Shown piece after piece: positions 1-5,900 of a stretch of 6,747 bases of DNA. This DNA comes from Pseudomonadota bacterium (GTDB lineage: Bacteria > Pseudomonadota > Alphaproteobacteria > Rhizobiales > Rhizobiaceae), in the NCBI GenBank assembly GCA_023393575.1, contig JAEWKX010000357.1, positions 1 to 6,747 on the forward strand. Reading direction: 5' to 3'. Within the stretch, counting starts at the first letter, position 1; the number at the start of each line of letters is the position of its first letter. The translations under genes and the position numbers were made by a program. The notes under the pieces are model-generated. The model was given only the letters and a program-made list of their open reading frames with translations. It ran no database searches and had not been told where the DNA came from.

Positions 1-1221
1 GTGGCGCAGATGCGGCTCGAAGCCGTTTGCCGCGATCATGAACTCGGGCGGGATGATGCTCGTACCCTGGTGGATCAGCTGGTAGAATGCGTGCTGGCCG
101 TTGGTTCCGGGCTCGCCCCAGACGACCGGGCCGGAGTCGCCTTCCACGGGCGTGCCATCGACGGTGACGCCCTTGCCGTTCGATTCCATGTCGAGCTGCT
201 GCAGATAGGCCGGAAAGCGCGATAACCGCTGGTCATAGGGCAGGATGGCACGCGACGGGTAGTCCAGCACGTTGCGGTGATAGAAGCCGATCAGGCCGAG
301 CAGCATCGGCAGGTTCTTCCGGACCGGCGCTTCGCGGAAGTGCCGGTCCATCGCGTGGGCTCCGTGGAGGAAGCGGCCGAACTCCTCGGGTCCGATCGCG
401 ATCATCAACGGCAGGCCGATCGCCGACCAGATGGAGTAACGCCCGCCGACCCAATCCCAGAAACCGAAGACCCGATCGTGTTCGATGCCGAAGGCGGCGA
501 CCTTGTCGAGCGCCGTCGAAACCGCGGCGAAGTGATGCTTCACCGCATCCTCGCCGAGCCTGTCGGCGATGAAGGTGCGGGCGGAGGCGGCGTTCGTCAT
601 CGTCTCGATCGTGGTGAAGGTCTTGGAGGCGATGATGAAGAGCGTCGTCTCCGCGTCGAGCCCCTTCAGCGTGTCGGCGATATGGGCGCCATCCACCTTG
701 GAGACGAAGTGCGTCCGCGGCCCGTCATGGAAGGGTGCGAGCGCCAGCGTCGCCATCACCGGTCCGAGGTCGGAGCCGCCGATGCCGATGTTGACGACGT
801 CCGAAATCGGCTTGCCCGTGGCGCCTTTGAGGCTGCCGGAGCGGATGCCGTCAGCGAAGCCTGCCATCGCCGCAAGCACCGCGTTCACATCGGGCATCAC
901 ATCCTTGCCGTCGACCAGCACCGGCGTGTTCGACCGGTTGCGGAGGGCGGTGTGGAGAACGGCGCGGTCTTCGGTGAAATTGATGGCCTCGCCGGAGAAC
1001 ATCGCCTCCCGTTTTTCCGCCACGCCGGCCGCGCCCGCCAGCCGCTCCAGCAGGTCCAGGACCTCTTCGCTGACTGCCGTCTTCGAGAAGTCCATCAGCA
1101 GGTCGTCCAGTGCGACGCTGTAGCGCCGGAAGCGTTCCGGGTCGGCGGCGAATGCCGTGCGAATGTCGGAAGCGTTCGTATCGGAAACAGTCGTCTTCAG
1201 GGCGTCGATAATGGCCTTCAT
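1..1221 (-). CDS. pgi: Glucose-6-phosphate isomerase, partial (C-terminus beyond left edge)
   Basis: Cytoplasmic enzyme interconverting glucose 6-phosphate and fructose 6-phosphate, linking glycolysis/gluconeogenesis with the Entner-Doudoroff and pentose phosphate routes. The minus strand is open from an ATG at 1221 to base 1: 407 codons of a family usually near 540 residues, so roughly the last quarter, including the C-terminal catalytic lysine, is outside the window. Visible family marks are [11 protein letters not shown], the phosphate-binding SKTFTT (about 199-204), the first PGI signature around GGRYS (259-263), and [11 protein letters not shown] with the conserved Glu near 370, followed by the catalytic His near 384 in IHQGT. 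The start is supported by GAGGA six bases upstream (1228-1232) and by the typical beginning MKAIIDAL. It lies about 100 bp downstream of fadD on the same strand. No frameshift or missing motif in the visible part. The identification is very secure. Confidence 0.97.
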   Translation of the reverse strand, partial: MKAIIDALKTTVSDTNASDIRTAFAADPERFRRYSVALDDLLMDFSKTAVSEEVLDLLERLAGAAGVAEKREAMFSGEAINFTEDRAVLHTALRNRSNTPVLVDGKDVMPDVNAVLAAMAGFADGIRSGSLKGATGKPISDVVNIGIGGSDLGPVMATLALAPFHDGPRTHFVSKVDGAHIADTLKGLDAETTLFIIASKTFTTIETMTNAASARTFIADRLGEDAVKHHFAAVSTALDKVAAFGIEHDRVFGFWDWVGGRYSIWSAIGLPLMIAIGPEEFGRFLHGAHAMDRHFREAPVRKNLPMLLGLIGFYHRNVLDYPSRAILPYDQRLSRFPAYLQQLDMESNGKGVTVDGTPVEGDSGPVVWGEPGTNGQHAFYQLIHQGTSIIPPEFMIAANGFEPHLRH

Positions 1222-1285
1222 AAAATGTCCTCGTGATCCTGGAGCGGAATGCACGGGAACCTATAAGCTTTCCATGTCAAATCAA

Positions 1286-1306
1286 GCGCAGCCTGGGCAG
1301 CCGCGC
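1286..1306 (-). terminator. Weak terminator-like hairpin between fadD and pgi
   Basis: Read on the minus strand, a seven-base arm GCGCGGC and its partner GCTGCGC (one G-T wobble) enclose a seven-base loop. The stem is followed by the T-rich but interrupted TTGATTTGA. It begins about 15 bases past the fadD stop. It could end or attenuate fadD transcription before pgi, but the T run is poor, so read-through is likely. A TTGACA hexamer (1275-1280) lies just downstream but has no convincing -10 at normal spacing, so no pgi promoter is assigned. Confidence 0.35.
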
Positions 1307-1321
1307 CTGAGGAGCCGCCGA

Positions 1322-3019
1322 TCAGCCGCGCAGTTCGCGCCGAAGGATCTTGCCGACGTTCGATTTCGGAAGCTCGTTGCGGAATTCGATCAGCCTTGGC
1401 CGCTTGTAGCCGGTCAGGTTGGCAGCGCAATGCTCCCTCAATGCCTCCTCGGTCAGGCCGGGATCCTTCTTGACGACGAAGAGCTTCACCACCTCTCCCG
1501 AATGCGGATCGGGTACGCCGACGGCGGCACATTCCAGCACGCCAGGATGCATGGCCGCGACTTCCTCCACTTCGTTCGGATAGACGTTGAAGCCGGAGAC
1601 GAGGATCATGTCCTTCTTGCGGTCGACGATCTTCGTGTAGCCGCGTCCGTCCATGTAACCCATGTCGCCGGAGCGGAAGAAGCCGTCCGCCGTCATCATC
1701 TTGGTGGTCTCGTCGGGCCGCTGCCAGTATCCGGCCATGACCTGCGGGCCGCGGATGCAGATCTCGCCCACTTCGCCGAGCGGCAGCGGATTGCCGTCTT
1801 CGTCGCGTATCGAGATGTCCGTGGAAGGCAGCGGCAGTCCGATCATGCCGGTGAATTCCTGGCTGTCGAACCGGTTCGCCGTGGCGACCGGAGAGGTCTC
1901 CGACAGGCCATAACCCTCCGTGATCGCCGTCCCGGTCAACGCCTGCCAGCGCTCGGCGACCGGCCGCTGTACCGCCATGCCGCCGCCAAGTGCCAGGATC
2001 AGCGACGAGAAATCGATCTTGCCGAAGTCGGCATTGTTCATCAGCGCGTTGAACAGCGTGTTGAGACCCGGGAACACATGCACCTTGTGCTTCTGCAGTT
2101 CCTTGACGAAGGCAGGGATGTCGCGCGGATTTGCGATCAGGACGTTATGTCCGCCCATTGCGACGCCCATGAGCGAATTCACCGTCAGCGCGATGATGTG
2201 ATAGAGCGGCAGGGCGCAGACGAAGGTCAGGACGTCCGGGCGGGGTCGATTCTGGAAGGCGGCGTCGAGCCACATCGAGATCTGCATCTTGTTGGCGATG
2301 AGGTTCGCGTGAGTAAGCGTCGCGCCCTTCGAGACGCCCGTCGTCCCACCGGTATATTGCAGGAAGGCGACGTCATTGCTGTCGATGTCGACCGGCTTCA
2401 GTTGTTGGTGTGCGCCTTCCGCCAGGACCTCCTTGAACGGCACGTACGAAGGGATCGACCACTTCGGCACCAGCTTCTTCACCTTTCGCACTACAAGGTT
2501 CACGATGTGGCCCTTGACGCCGAGCATGTCGCCCATGCTCGTCACCACGATGTGCTTCAGGTTGGTCTGGGCCACGACCTGCTGCACGGTGTGCGCGAAA
2601 TTCTCCAGCACGAAGATCGCCTTGGCGCCGGAGTCCTTCAACTGGTGTTCGAGTTCGCGCGGTGTGTAGAGGGGATTGACGTTGACCACCGTGAATCCCG
2701 CCCGCAGGATGGCATAGGTGACCACCGGGTTCTGCAGCACGTTCGGCATCATCACCGCGACGCGGTCCCCCTTGGCGAGGCCCTGTCCCTGCAGCCATGC
2801 GCCGACGTTGCGGGTATGCGCCTCGAGCTCGCGATAGGTCATCTCTCGCCCCATGCTCGAGAAGGCGACGCGCGGCAGATATTCCACGCAGCAGCTTTCG
2901 AAGAGCTCTCCCAGCGAGCGGTAGGACAGCGGCGGGATTTCGGCCGGAACCGACGGCGGGTAGGAGGCAAGCCAGACCTTGTCGGAATCGTTGTTCACCC
3001 GCGCAGGCACTTCGTTCAT
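1322..3019 (-). CDS. fadD: Long-chain-fatty-acid--CoA ligase (AMP-forming)
   Basis: Activates long-chain fatty acids with ATP through an acyl-AMP intermediate to acyl-CoA, feeding beta-oxidation; usually at the inner face of the cytoplasmic membrane. The 565-residue product matches the normal family length. In order: the ATP-binding loop YTGGTTGVSKG (222-232), the adenylate-forming motif ITEGYGLSETSP (366-377), the fatty-acyl-CoA synthetase signature from about 446 to 483 including RSGD, DRKKD and GFNVYPNEVEE, and PKSNVGK with the catalytic lysine near 557. The frame stays open another 15 codons upstream (to 3064), but I chose the ATG at 3019 because AGGAGG (3025-3030) sits five bases before it and homologues begin near here. 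It precedes pgi, as I recall for S. meliloti, where fadD mutants were reported to be altered in swarming and symbiosis. A palindrome in its upstream region suggests repressor or activator control. Confidence 0.95.
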   Translation of the reverse strand: MNEVPARVNNDSDKVWLASYPPSVPAEIPPLSYRSLGELFESCCVEYLPRVAFSSMGREMTYRELEAHTRNVGAWLQGQGLAKGDRVAVMMPNVLQNPVVTYAILRAGFTVVNVNPLYTPRELEHQLKDSGAKAIFVLENFAHTVQQVVAQTNLKHIVVTSMGDMLGVKGHIVNLVVRKVKKLVPKWSIPSYVPFKEVLAEGAHQQLKPVDIDSNDVAFLQYTGGTTGVSKGATLTHANLIANKMQISMWLDAAFQNRPRPDVLTFVCALPLYHIIALTVNSLMGVAMGGHNVLIANPRDIPAFVKELQKHKVHVFPGLNTLFNALMNNADFGKIDFSSLILALGGGMAVQRPVAERWQALTGTAITEGYGLSETSPVATANRFDSQEFTGMIGLPLPSTDISIRDEDGNPLPLGEVGEICIRGPQVMAGYWQRPDETTKMMTADGFFRSGDMGYMDGRGYTKIVDRKKDMILVSGFNVYPNEVEEVAAMHPGVLECAAVGVPDPHSGEVVKLFVVKKDPGLTEEALREHCAANLTGYKRPRLIEFRNELPKSNVGKILRRELRG

Positions 3020-3143
3020 GTGGGCCTCCTCTTCCCTGTTTTTATACCGTGGCACCTGGCGCAAAGTCCTCCACTCCGCGCAAGAATCCTACTATGCCAT
3101 GGTCTCCCGCGCCGGGCCATCTTGTTAATCTTGCTATATAACC

Positions 3144-3159
3144 TTGACGTAAACGTCAA
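3144..3159. promoter_or_regulatory. Perfect inverted repeat, probable operator for fadD
   Basis: TTGACG and CGTCAA form perfect six-base arms around TAAA, so two ACGT cores lie six bases apart (one helical half-turn). It lies 124 bases upstream of the fadD start codon. The minus-strand arm itself supplies a -35-like TTGACG (3159 to 3154), with TATAGC (3138 to 3133) as a possible but short-spaced (15 bp) -10. Dyads of this kind overlapping a -35 are typical operators. From memory, ACGT-repeat operators are described for MerR-type regulators of branched-chain amino acid and acyl-CoA catabolism (LiuR) in proteobacteria; the assignment here is inference. It lacks the CAAAC/GTTTG look of PsrA-type sites. 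Confidence 0.55.
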
Positions 3160-3184
3160 CTGGTCGCTGCGGTGCGAAACGCGA

Positions 3185-3210
3185 GGAACGAAATCGCCGG
3201 TCCTCTAGTT
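3185..3210 (+). promoter_or_regulatory. Candidate general stress (EcfG/RpoE2-type) promoter
   Basis: GGAAC (3185-3189) is followed after 19 bases by TT (3209-3210), inside AGTT at 17 bases spacing. This fits the GGAAC-N18/19-TT pattern described for RpoE2 of S. meliloti, and is one base off the GGAAC-N16/17-CGTT form for EcfG sigma factors. Initiation just downstream would leave a leader of roughly 30 bases before the PRC-barrel start codon. PRC-barrel genes are, as I recall, among general stress regulon members in rhizobia, which makes the match more credible. The element is short and could occur by chance. Confidence 0.5.
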
Positions 3211-3247
3211 ACGTCTGTGTATTCATCAACCCAAAAAGGAGGACGTC

Positions 3248-3640
3248 ATGCTGCATCATGAACCGCGCGCGGGGCAGGATCCTTATGTCAAGGATACGCC
3301 TTCCCTGATCGCCAGCGACAAGGTGGAAGGCACCCGCGTCTACGGCGCCGACGGCCGGCATATCGGCTCCATCGAGCGCGTACTTCTGGAAAAGCGCGGC
3401 GGCCGCGTGGCCTACGTGGTCCTGAGCTTCGGCGGTTTCCTGGGGATCGGCGACGACTATTATCCCCTGCCTTGGGAGAAGCTCACCTATGACGAGGAAC
3501 TGGACGGCTACCGCATCGACCTGACCAAGGACCAGATCACCGGCGCTCCCCGCTACAACGATCTGGACGACGATACCTGGTATCGGGACAAGGGTCGCAC
3601 GATCTACGATTACTATGGTGTCCCGCCCTACTGGATGTAG
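3248..3640 (+). CDS. PRC-barrel domain protein
   Basis: A 130-residue soluble protein without signal peptide or membrane segment. Residues about 20-95 form a PRC-barrel: IASDKVEGTRVYGADGRHIG, then the beta-rich VAYVVLSFGGFLGIGDDYYPLPWEKL, then YRIDLTKDQITGAP. An acidic stretch and an aromatic tail (WYRD...IYDYYGVPPYWM) follow, as in many alphaproteobacterial members. The domain is related to the ribosome maturation factor RimM and the photosynthetic reaction centre H subunit and usually mediates protein contacts; the specific function of this small standalone form is not known to me. The start is firm: AGGAGG (3237-3242) lies five bases before the ATG. It stands alone, diverges from fadD, is preceded by a candidate stress sigma promoter and is followed by its own terminator, so it is probably monocistronic and stress-induced (inference). 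Confidence 0.9.
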   Translation: MLHHEPRAGQDPYVKDTPSLIASDKVEGTRVYGADGRHIGSIERVLLEKRGGRVAYVVLSFGGFLGIGDDYYPLPWEKLTYDEELDGYRIDLTKDQITGAPRYNDLDDDTWYRDKGRTIYDYYGVPPYWM

Positions 3641-3642
3641 GG

Positions 3643-3664
3643 TCCGCATCGACCCGATGCCGGA
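3643..3664 (+). other. Bulged hairpin just after the PRC-barrel stop codon
   Basis: GCATCG (3646-3651) pairs perfectly with CGATGC (3655-3660) across a three-base loop. Skipping one bulged C at 3661 extends the stem by three more pairs (TCC with GGA). No T run follows, so it is not itself a terminator. It may protect the mRNA 3' end or simply stack with the terminator downstream. Confidence 0.4.
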
Positions 3665-3671
3665 ATAACGG

Positions 3672-3705
3672 AGAGGCTTCGCCGCGGCGGGGCCTCTTTT
3701 CGTTT
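3672..3705 (+). terminator. Intrinsic terminator of the PRC-barrel gene
   Basis: AGAGGC (3672-3677) pairs with GCCTCT (3692-3697). The stem continues inward through two T-G wobbles into CGCC/GGCG closing on a tiny loop, and is followed by TTTTCGTTT. The wobbles would be A-C mismatches on the other strand and the T run is on the plus strand, so it works for plus-strand transcription. It separates the PRC-barrel gene from the next plus-strand gene, whose start is about 60 bases on. Confidence 0.8.
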
Positions 3706-3764
3706 GGTTAATGCCTCCATGACAATCATGGCTCACCGCCAGGCGGCGGAAGCAGCGGGGAGCG

Positions 3765-4892
3765 ATGGTGCAGTCATCCGACAGGGCGGGCAACAGGTCC
3801 GGCGTGCGCGATCTCGAGCGTGAAGATCTTCCATCCGTCGGCCGGCTGTTCCAGCGGACGTTCCGCGGGGGCGGCAATCCGCCGCCGTCTCTGATCGGTC
3901 ACCTCCGCGAGGTCTTCTTCGAGCACCCCTGGCAGGACGACGAGCTTCGCTCGAAGGTTTTTGTTGGTGAGAATGGCGACATCCGGGGCTTCATCGGGGT
4001 TTTCCCGTCGCGCATGGAACTGGATGGGCGGCCGGTTCGTGCGGCCTTCGCCGGATCGATGATGGTGGATCGCCCGGAGCAGAATCCTCTCATCGGTGCG
4101 CGGCTGCTGCGCGCATTCCTGGCCGGCCCGCAGGATATTTCCCTGACGGAGACCGCGAATGCGGTGGCGCTCGGAATGTGGCAGAAGCTGGCGCTCCCGC
4201 TCGACACAGCCTACAGCCTCAATTGGCTTCGCGTCTTCAGGCCAACAACCGCCGCGGTTGGCGTGATGGAGCGCGCGTTCGCCGGTGCGCGTCTTCTGCG
4301 GCCTCTCGCAGCGGCAGCCGACGCGCTGGGCGAAAGGACAGGCTTCTCGACACTGCGCATGCCTGCAGCGGCAGCGGGCCGTCGCGCCGCGTTCGGTGAC
4401 GCGACGCCGGAGATGTTCGCCGAAGCCGTGCTGTCCTTGAAGGATAGCTTCTCCTTGCGCCCGCTATGGGATGGTGACGTGCTCGACTGGTTCATGCATC
4501 ACGCGCGTCAGAAGCGCGCGATGGGGAAGCCGGTCTGGCGCATCGCGCTCTCCCCGAAAGGGGAGGTCGTCGGATGTTATGCGTATTTTGCTAGCCGGGG
4601 TGGGATCGGCTGGCTGCTGCAGGCGCTGTGCACCCCGGCGATTGCCGGTGATCTGGTGGATGACTTGTTCGCCCATGCCGACGGCCTCGGATGTGCGGGC
4701 CTGCGCGGTGGCGGCCATCCCTGGCTGACTCCGGAGCTTATCAGCCGAAAGGCGATCTTCTATGGGCGGGCCTTTTTCGTGGCCCACGCCAAGGATGCGA
4801 GCCTGCTGCAGCCGATCCGCTCGGGCACGGCGCTGATCAGCGGGCTCGCCGGCGAGAACTGGACGCGCCTGATCGGCGACGCCTTCGAGTAA
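3765..4892 (+). CDS. GNAT-like N-acyltransferase family protein, probable two-domain
   Basis: A 375-residue soluble protein. Residues about 13-120 resemble a GNAT acyltransferase fold: the opening VRDLEREDLPSVGRLFQRTF is typical of strand 1/helix 1, and FVGENGDIRGFIGVFPSRMELDGRPV looks like the central beta hairpin. AGSMMVDRPEQNPLIGARLLRAF is the strand 4/helix 3 acyl-CoA region, with a degenerate Q-x-x-x-x-G-A loop. Residues about 215-375 look like a second, more diverged half (strand VWRIALSPKGEVVGCYAY, and a C-terminal SGLAGENWTRL). Similar proteins occur in polysaccharide and lipid-like biosynthetic clusters; donor and acceptor are not predictable here. Two starts are in frame: ATG at 3765 with only two bases after GGGGAG, or GTG at 3768 with better spacing. 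It lies after a terminator and ends 12 bp from the convergent NadE-like gene. Family call moderately sure, function unknown. Confidence 0.7.
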   Translation: MVQSSDRAGNRSGVRDLEREDLPSVGRLFQRTFRGGGNPPPSLIGHLREVFFEHPWQDDELRSKVFVGENGDIRGFIGVFPSRMELDGRPVRAAFAGSMMVDRPEQNPLIGARLLRAFLAGPQDISLTETANAVALGMWQKLALPLDTAYSLNWLRVFRPTTAAVGVMERAFAGARLLRPLAAAADALGERTGFSTLRMPAAAAGRRAAFGDATPEMFAEAVLSLKDSFSLRPLWDGDVLDWFMHHARQKRAMGKPVWRIALSPKGEVVGCYAYFASRGGIGWLLQALCTPAIAGDLVDDLFAHADGLGCAGLRGGGHPWLTPELISRKAIFYGRAFFVAHAKDASLLQPIRSGTALISGLAGENWTRLIGDAFE

Positions 4893-4904
4893 CGGGTGGC
4901 CTGC

Positions 4905-5900
4905 CTAGAGCATGGTCGCCGCTGTCGCGTGCAGGTACTCCGCCACCTTCCGTTTCGAGGCGATGTTCCCATAGACCGCATCCACCTGGTCCGGCGTCAG
5001 CCCCGCCGCCTCGCCCACCGCTTCGCGCGGGATGCCGTTGTCAAGGCCGTAGAGGCAGATGTCCATCCGGTCATAGGGCAGCGAGAAATAATACTCGTCC
5101 TGGCCCTGCGGCAGTGACCATGTGTCCGTGGTCGGAGGGCGGCGGCGGATTTCCTCCGGCACGCCGAGCGCTTCCGCCAGTTGGTAGACCTGGCTCTTGT
5201 AGAGATGCGCGATCGGCTTGAAGTCGGCCGCGCCGTCGCCGTTCTTGACGAAGAAGCCCTGGTCGTATTCCAGCCGGTTCGGCGTTCCGGCAACGGCATG
5301 GTTCAGGCGGTCGGCATGGTAGTATTCGATCTGCTTGCGCGTGCGCTGCTTCATGTTCGCCGCAGCGATCATGCCGAGATAGACGTCGAGCGGCATCCGG
5401 TGCCGGCTCTGCTCGCCGGAGGGCGAGGCGACCACGAGCCACGAGATGTTGTAGCCGCGGCTGGAGAGCGCATTTTCCAGGACGACCTTGCAGCCCCAGC
5501 CGTCGCCGAATTCCGGGACGATCTGCCGGATGAAGCCGTCGCGTCGCGTGTAGCATCCGGCGGCGGCCAGGGCCGGGCCGATATCTTCCAGAACCGTCTC
5601 CACCCCGGTTGCGTCGGCAAGCGCTTGCCCGAGGCGCAGGCTTTCGGGATCGGAATCATGCTCCGGCATGAACACGCCGGTTACCCTGGCGGGGCCGAGG
5701 GCGCGGGCGCTGAGTGCCGCCGTGACGCTGGAATCGATGCCGCCGGAGAGCCCGACGACCACCCCACGCTTGCGCAGGTTCTTCAGGACGGTCTCCCTGA
5801 TCCAGGCGCAGACGTGCTCGATCTCCGCCTCCGCATCGAGTCGCAGGCTGTCGGAGGAGAAGGCCGTGGCCTTCCTGGCGATCGTCATGCTCTGGTTCAT
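4905..5900 (-). CDS. nadE: NAD(+) synthetase-like protein, ammonia-dependent type with an insertion
   Basis: NAD synthetases adenylate nicotinate adenine dinucleotide and amidate it with ammonia. The 331-residue product has the ATP pyrophosphatase loop LSGGIDSS (51-58), ANMKQRTRKQIEYYHAD (181-197), GTPNRLE (205-211, usually GTGN-x-x-E), FFVKNGDGAADFKPI (216-230) with the conserved Lys and GDGA, and PPTTDTW (255-261). There is no N-terminal nitrilase glutaminase domain, so ammonia must be free or supplied by a partner. It is longer than the usual 275 or so: the stretch between the P-loop and ANMKQ is about 35-40 residues longer than in E. coli NadE by memory. The ATG at 5900 overlaps the upstream ligase stop as ATGA, with GGAGA seven bases before; a second ATG at 5888 is less likely. 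The partnership suggests amidation of a cluster-specific carboxylate as an alternative to NAD synthesis. Family secure, substrate not. Confidence 0.87.
   Translation of the reverse strand: MNQSMTIARKATAFSSDSLRLDAEAEIEHVCAWIRETVLKNLRKRGVVVGLSGGIDSSVTAALSARALGPARVTGVFMPEHDSDPESLRLGQALADATGVETVLEDIGPALAAAGCYTRRDGFIRQIVPEFGDGWGCKVVLENALSSRGYNISWLVVASPSGEQSRHRMPLDVYLGMIAAANMKQRTRKQIEYYHADRLNHAVAGTPNRLEYDQGFFVKNGDGAADFKPIAHLYKSQVYQLAEALGVPEEIRRRPPTTDTWSLPQGQDEYYFSLPYDRMDICLYGLDNGIPREAVGEAAGLTPDQVDAVYGNIASKRKVAEYLHATAATML

Noticed and set aside
277..1236. A 319-codon plus-strand open frame
   Set aside because: It is antisense to pgi, whose motifs are unmistakable on the other strand, and has low-complexity composition with no domain.
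1260..1280. TTGACA plus TATAGG as a pgi promoter
   Set aside because: The two hexamers are only nine bases apart, too close to act as one sigma-70 promoter.
3041..3069. TATAAA near the fadD start as a proximal promoter
   Set aside because: At 17 bp spacing the -35 would read GGACTT, which is poor, and the leader would be only about 15 bases long.
1157..3208. A 683-codon plus-strand open frame
   Set aside because: It runs antisense to fadD and part of pgi, is rich in His, Arg and Asp in no recognisable domain pattern, and arises from high-GC codon bias on the opposite strand.
3209..3877. A 222-codon minus-strand open frame covering the PRC-barrel gene
   Set aside because: It runs through the terminator and antisense to a clear PRC-barrel domain with a strong ribosome binding site.
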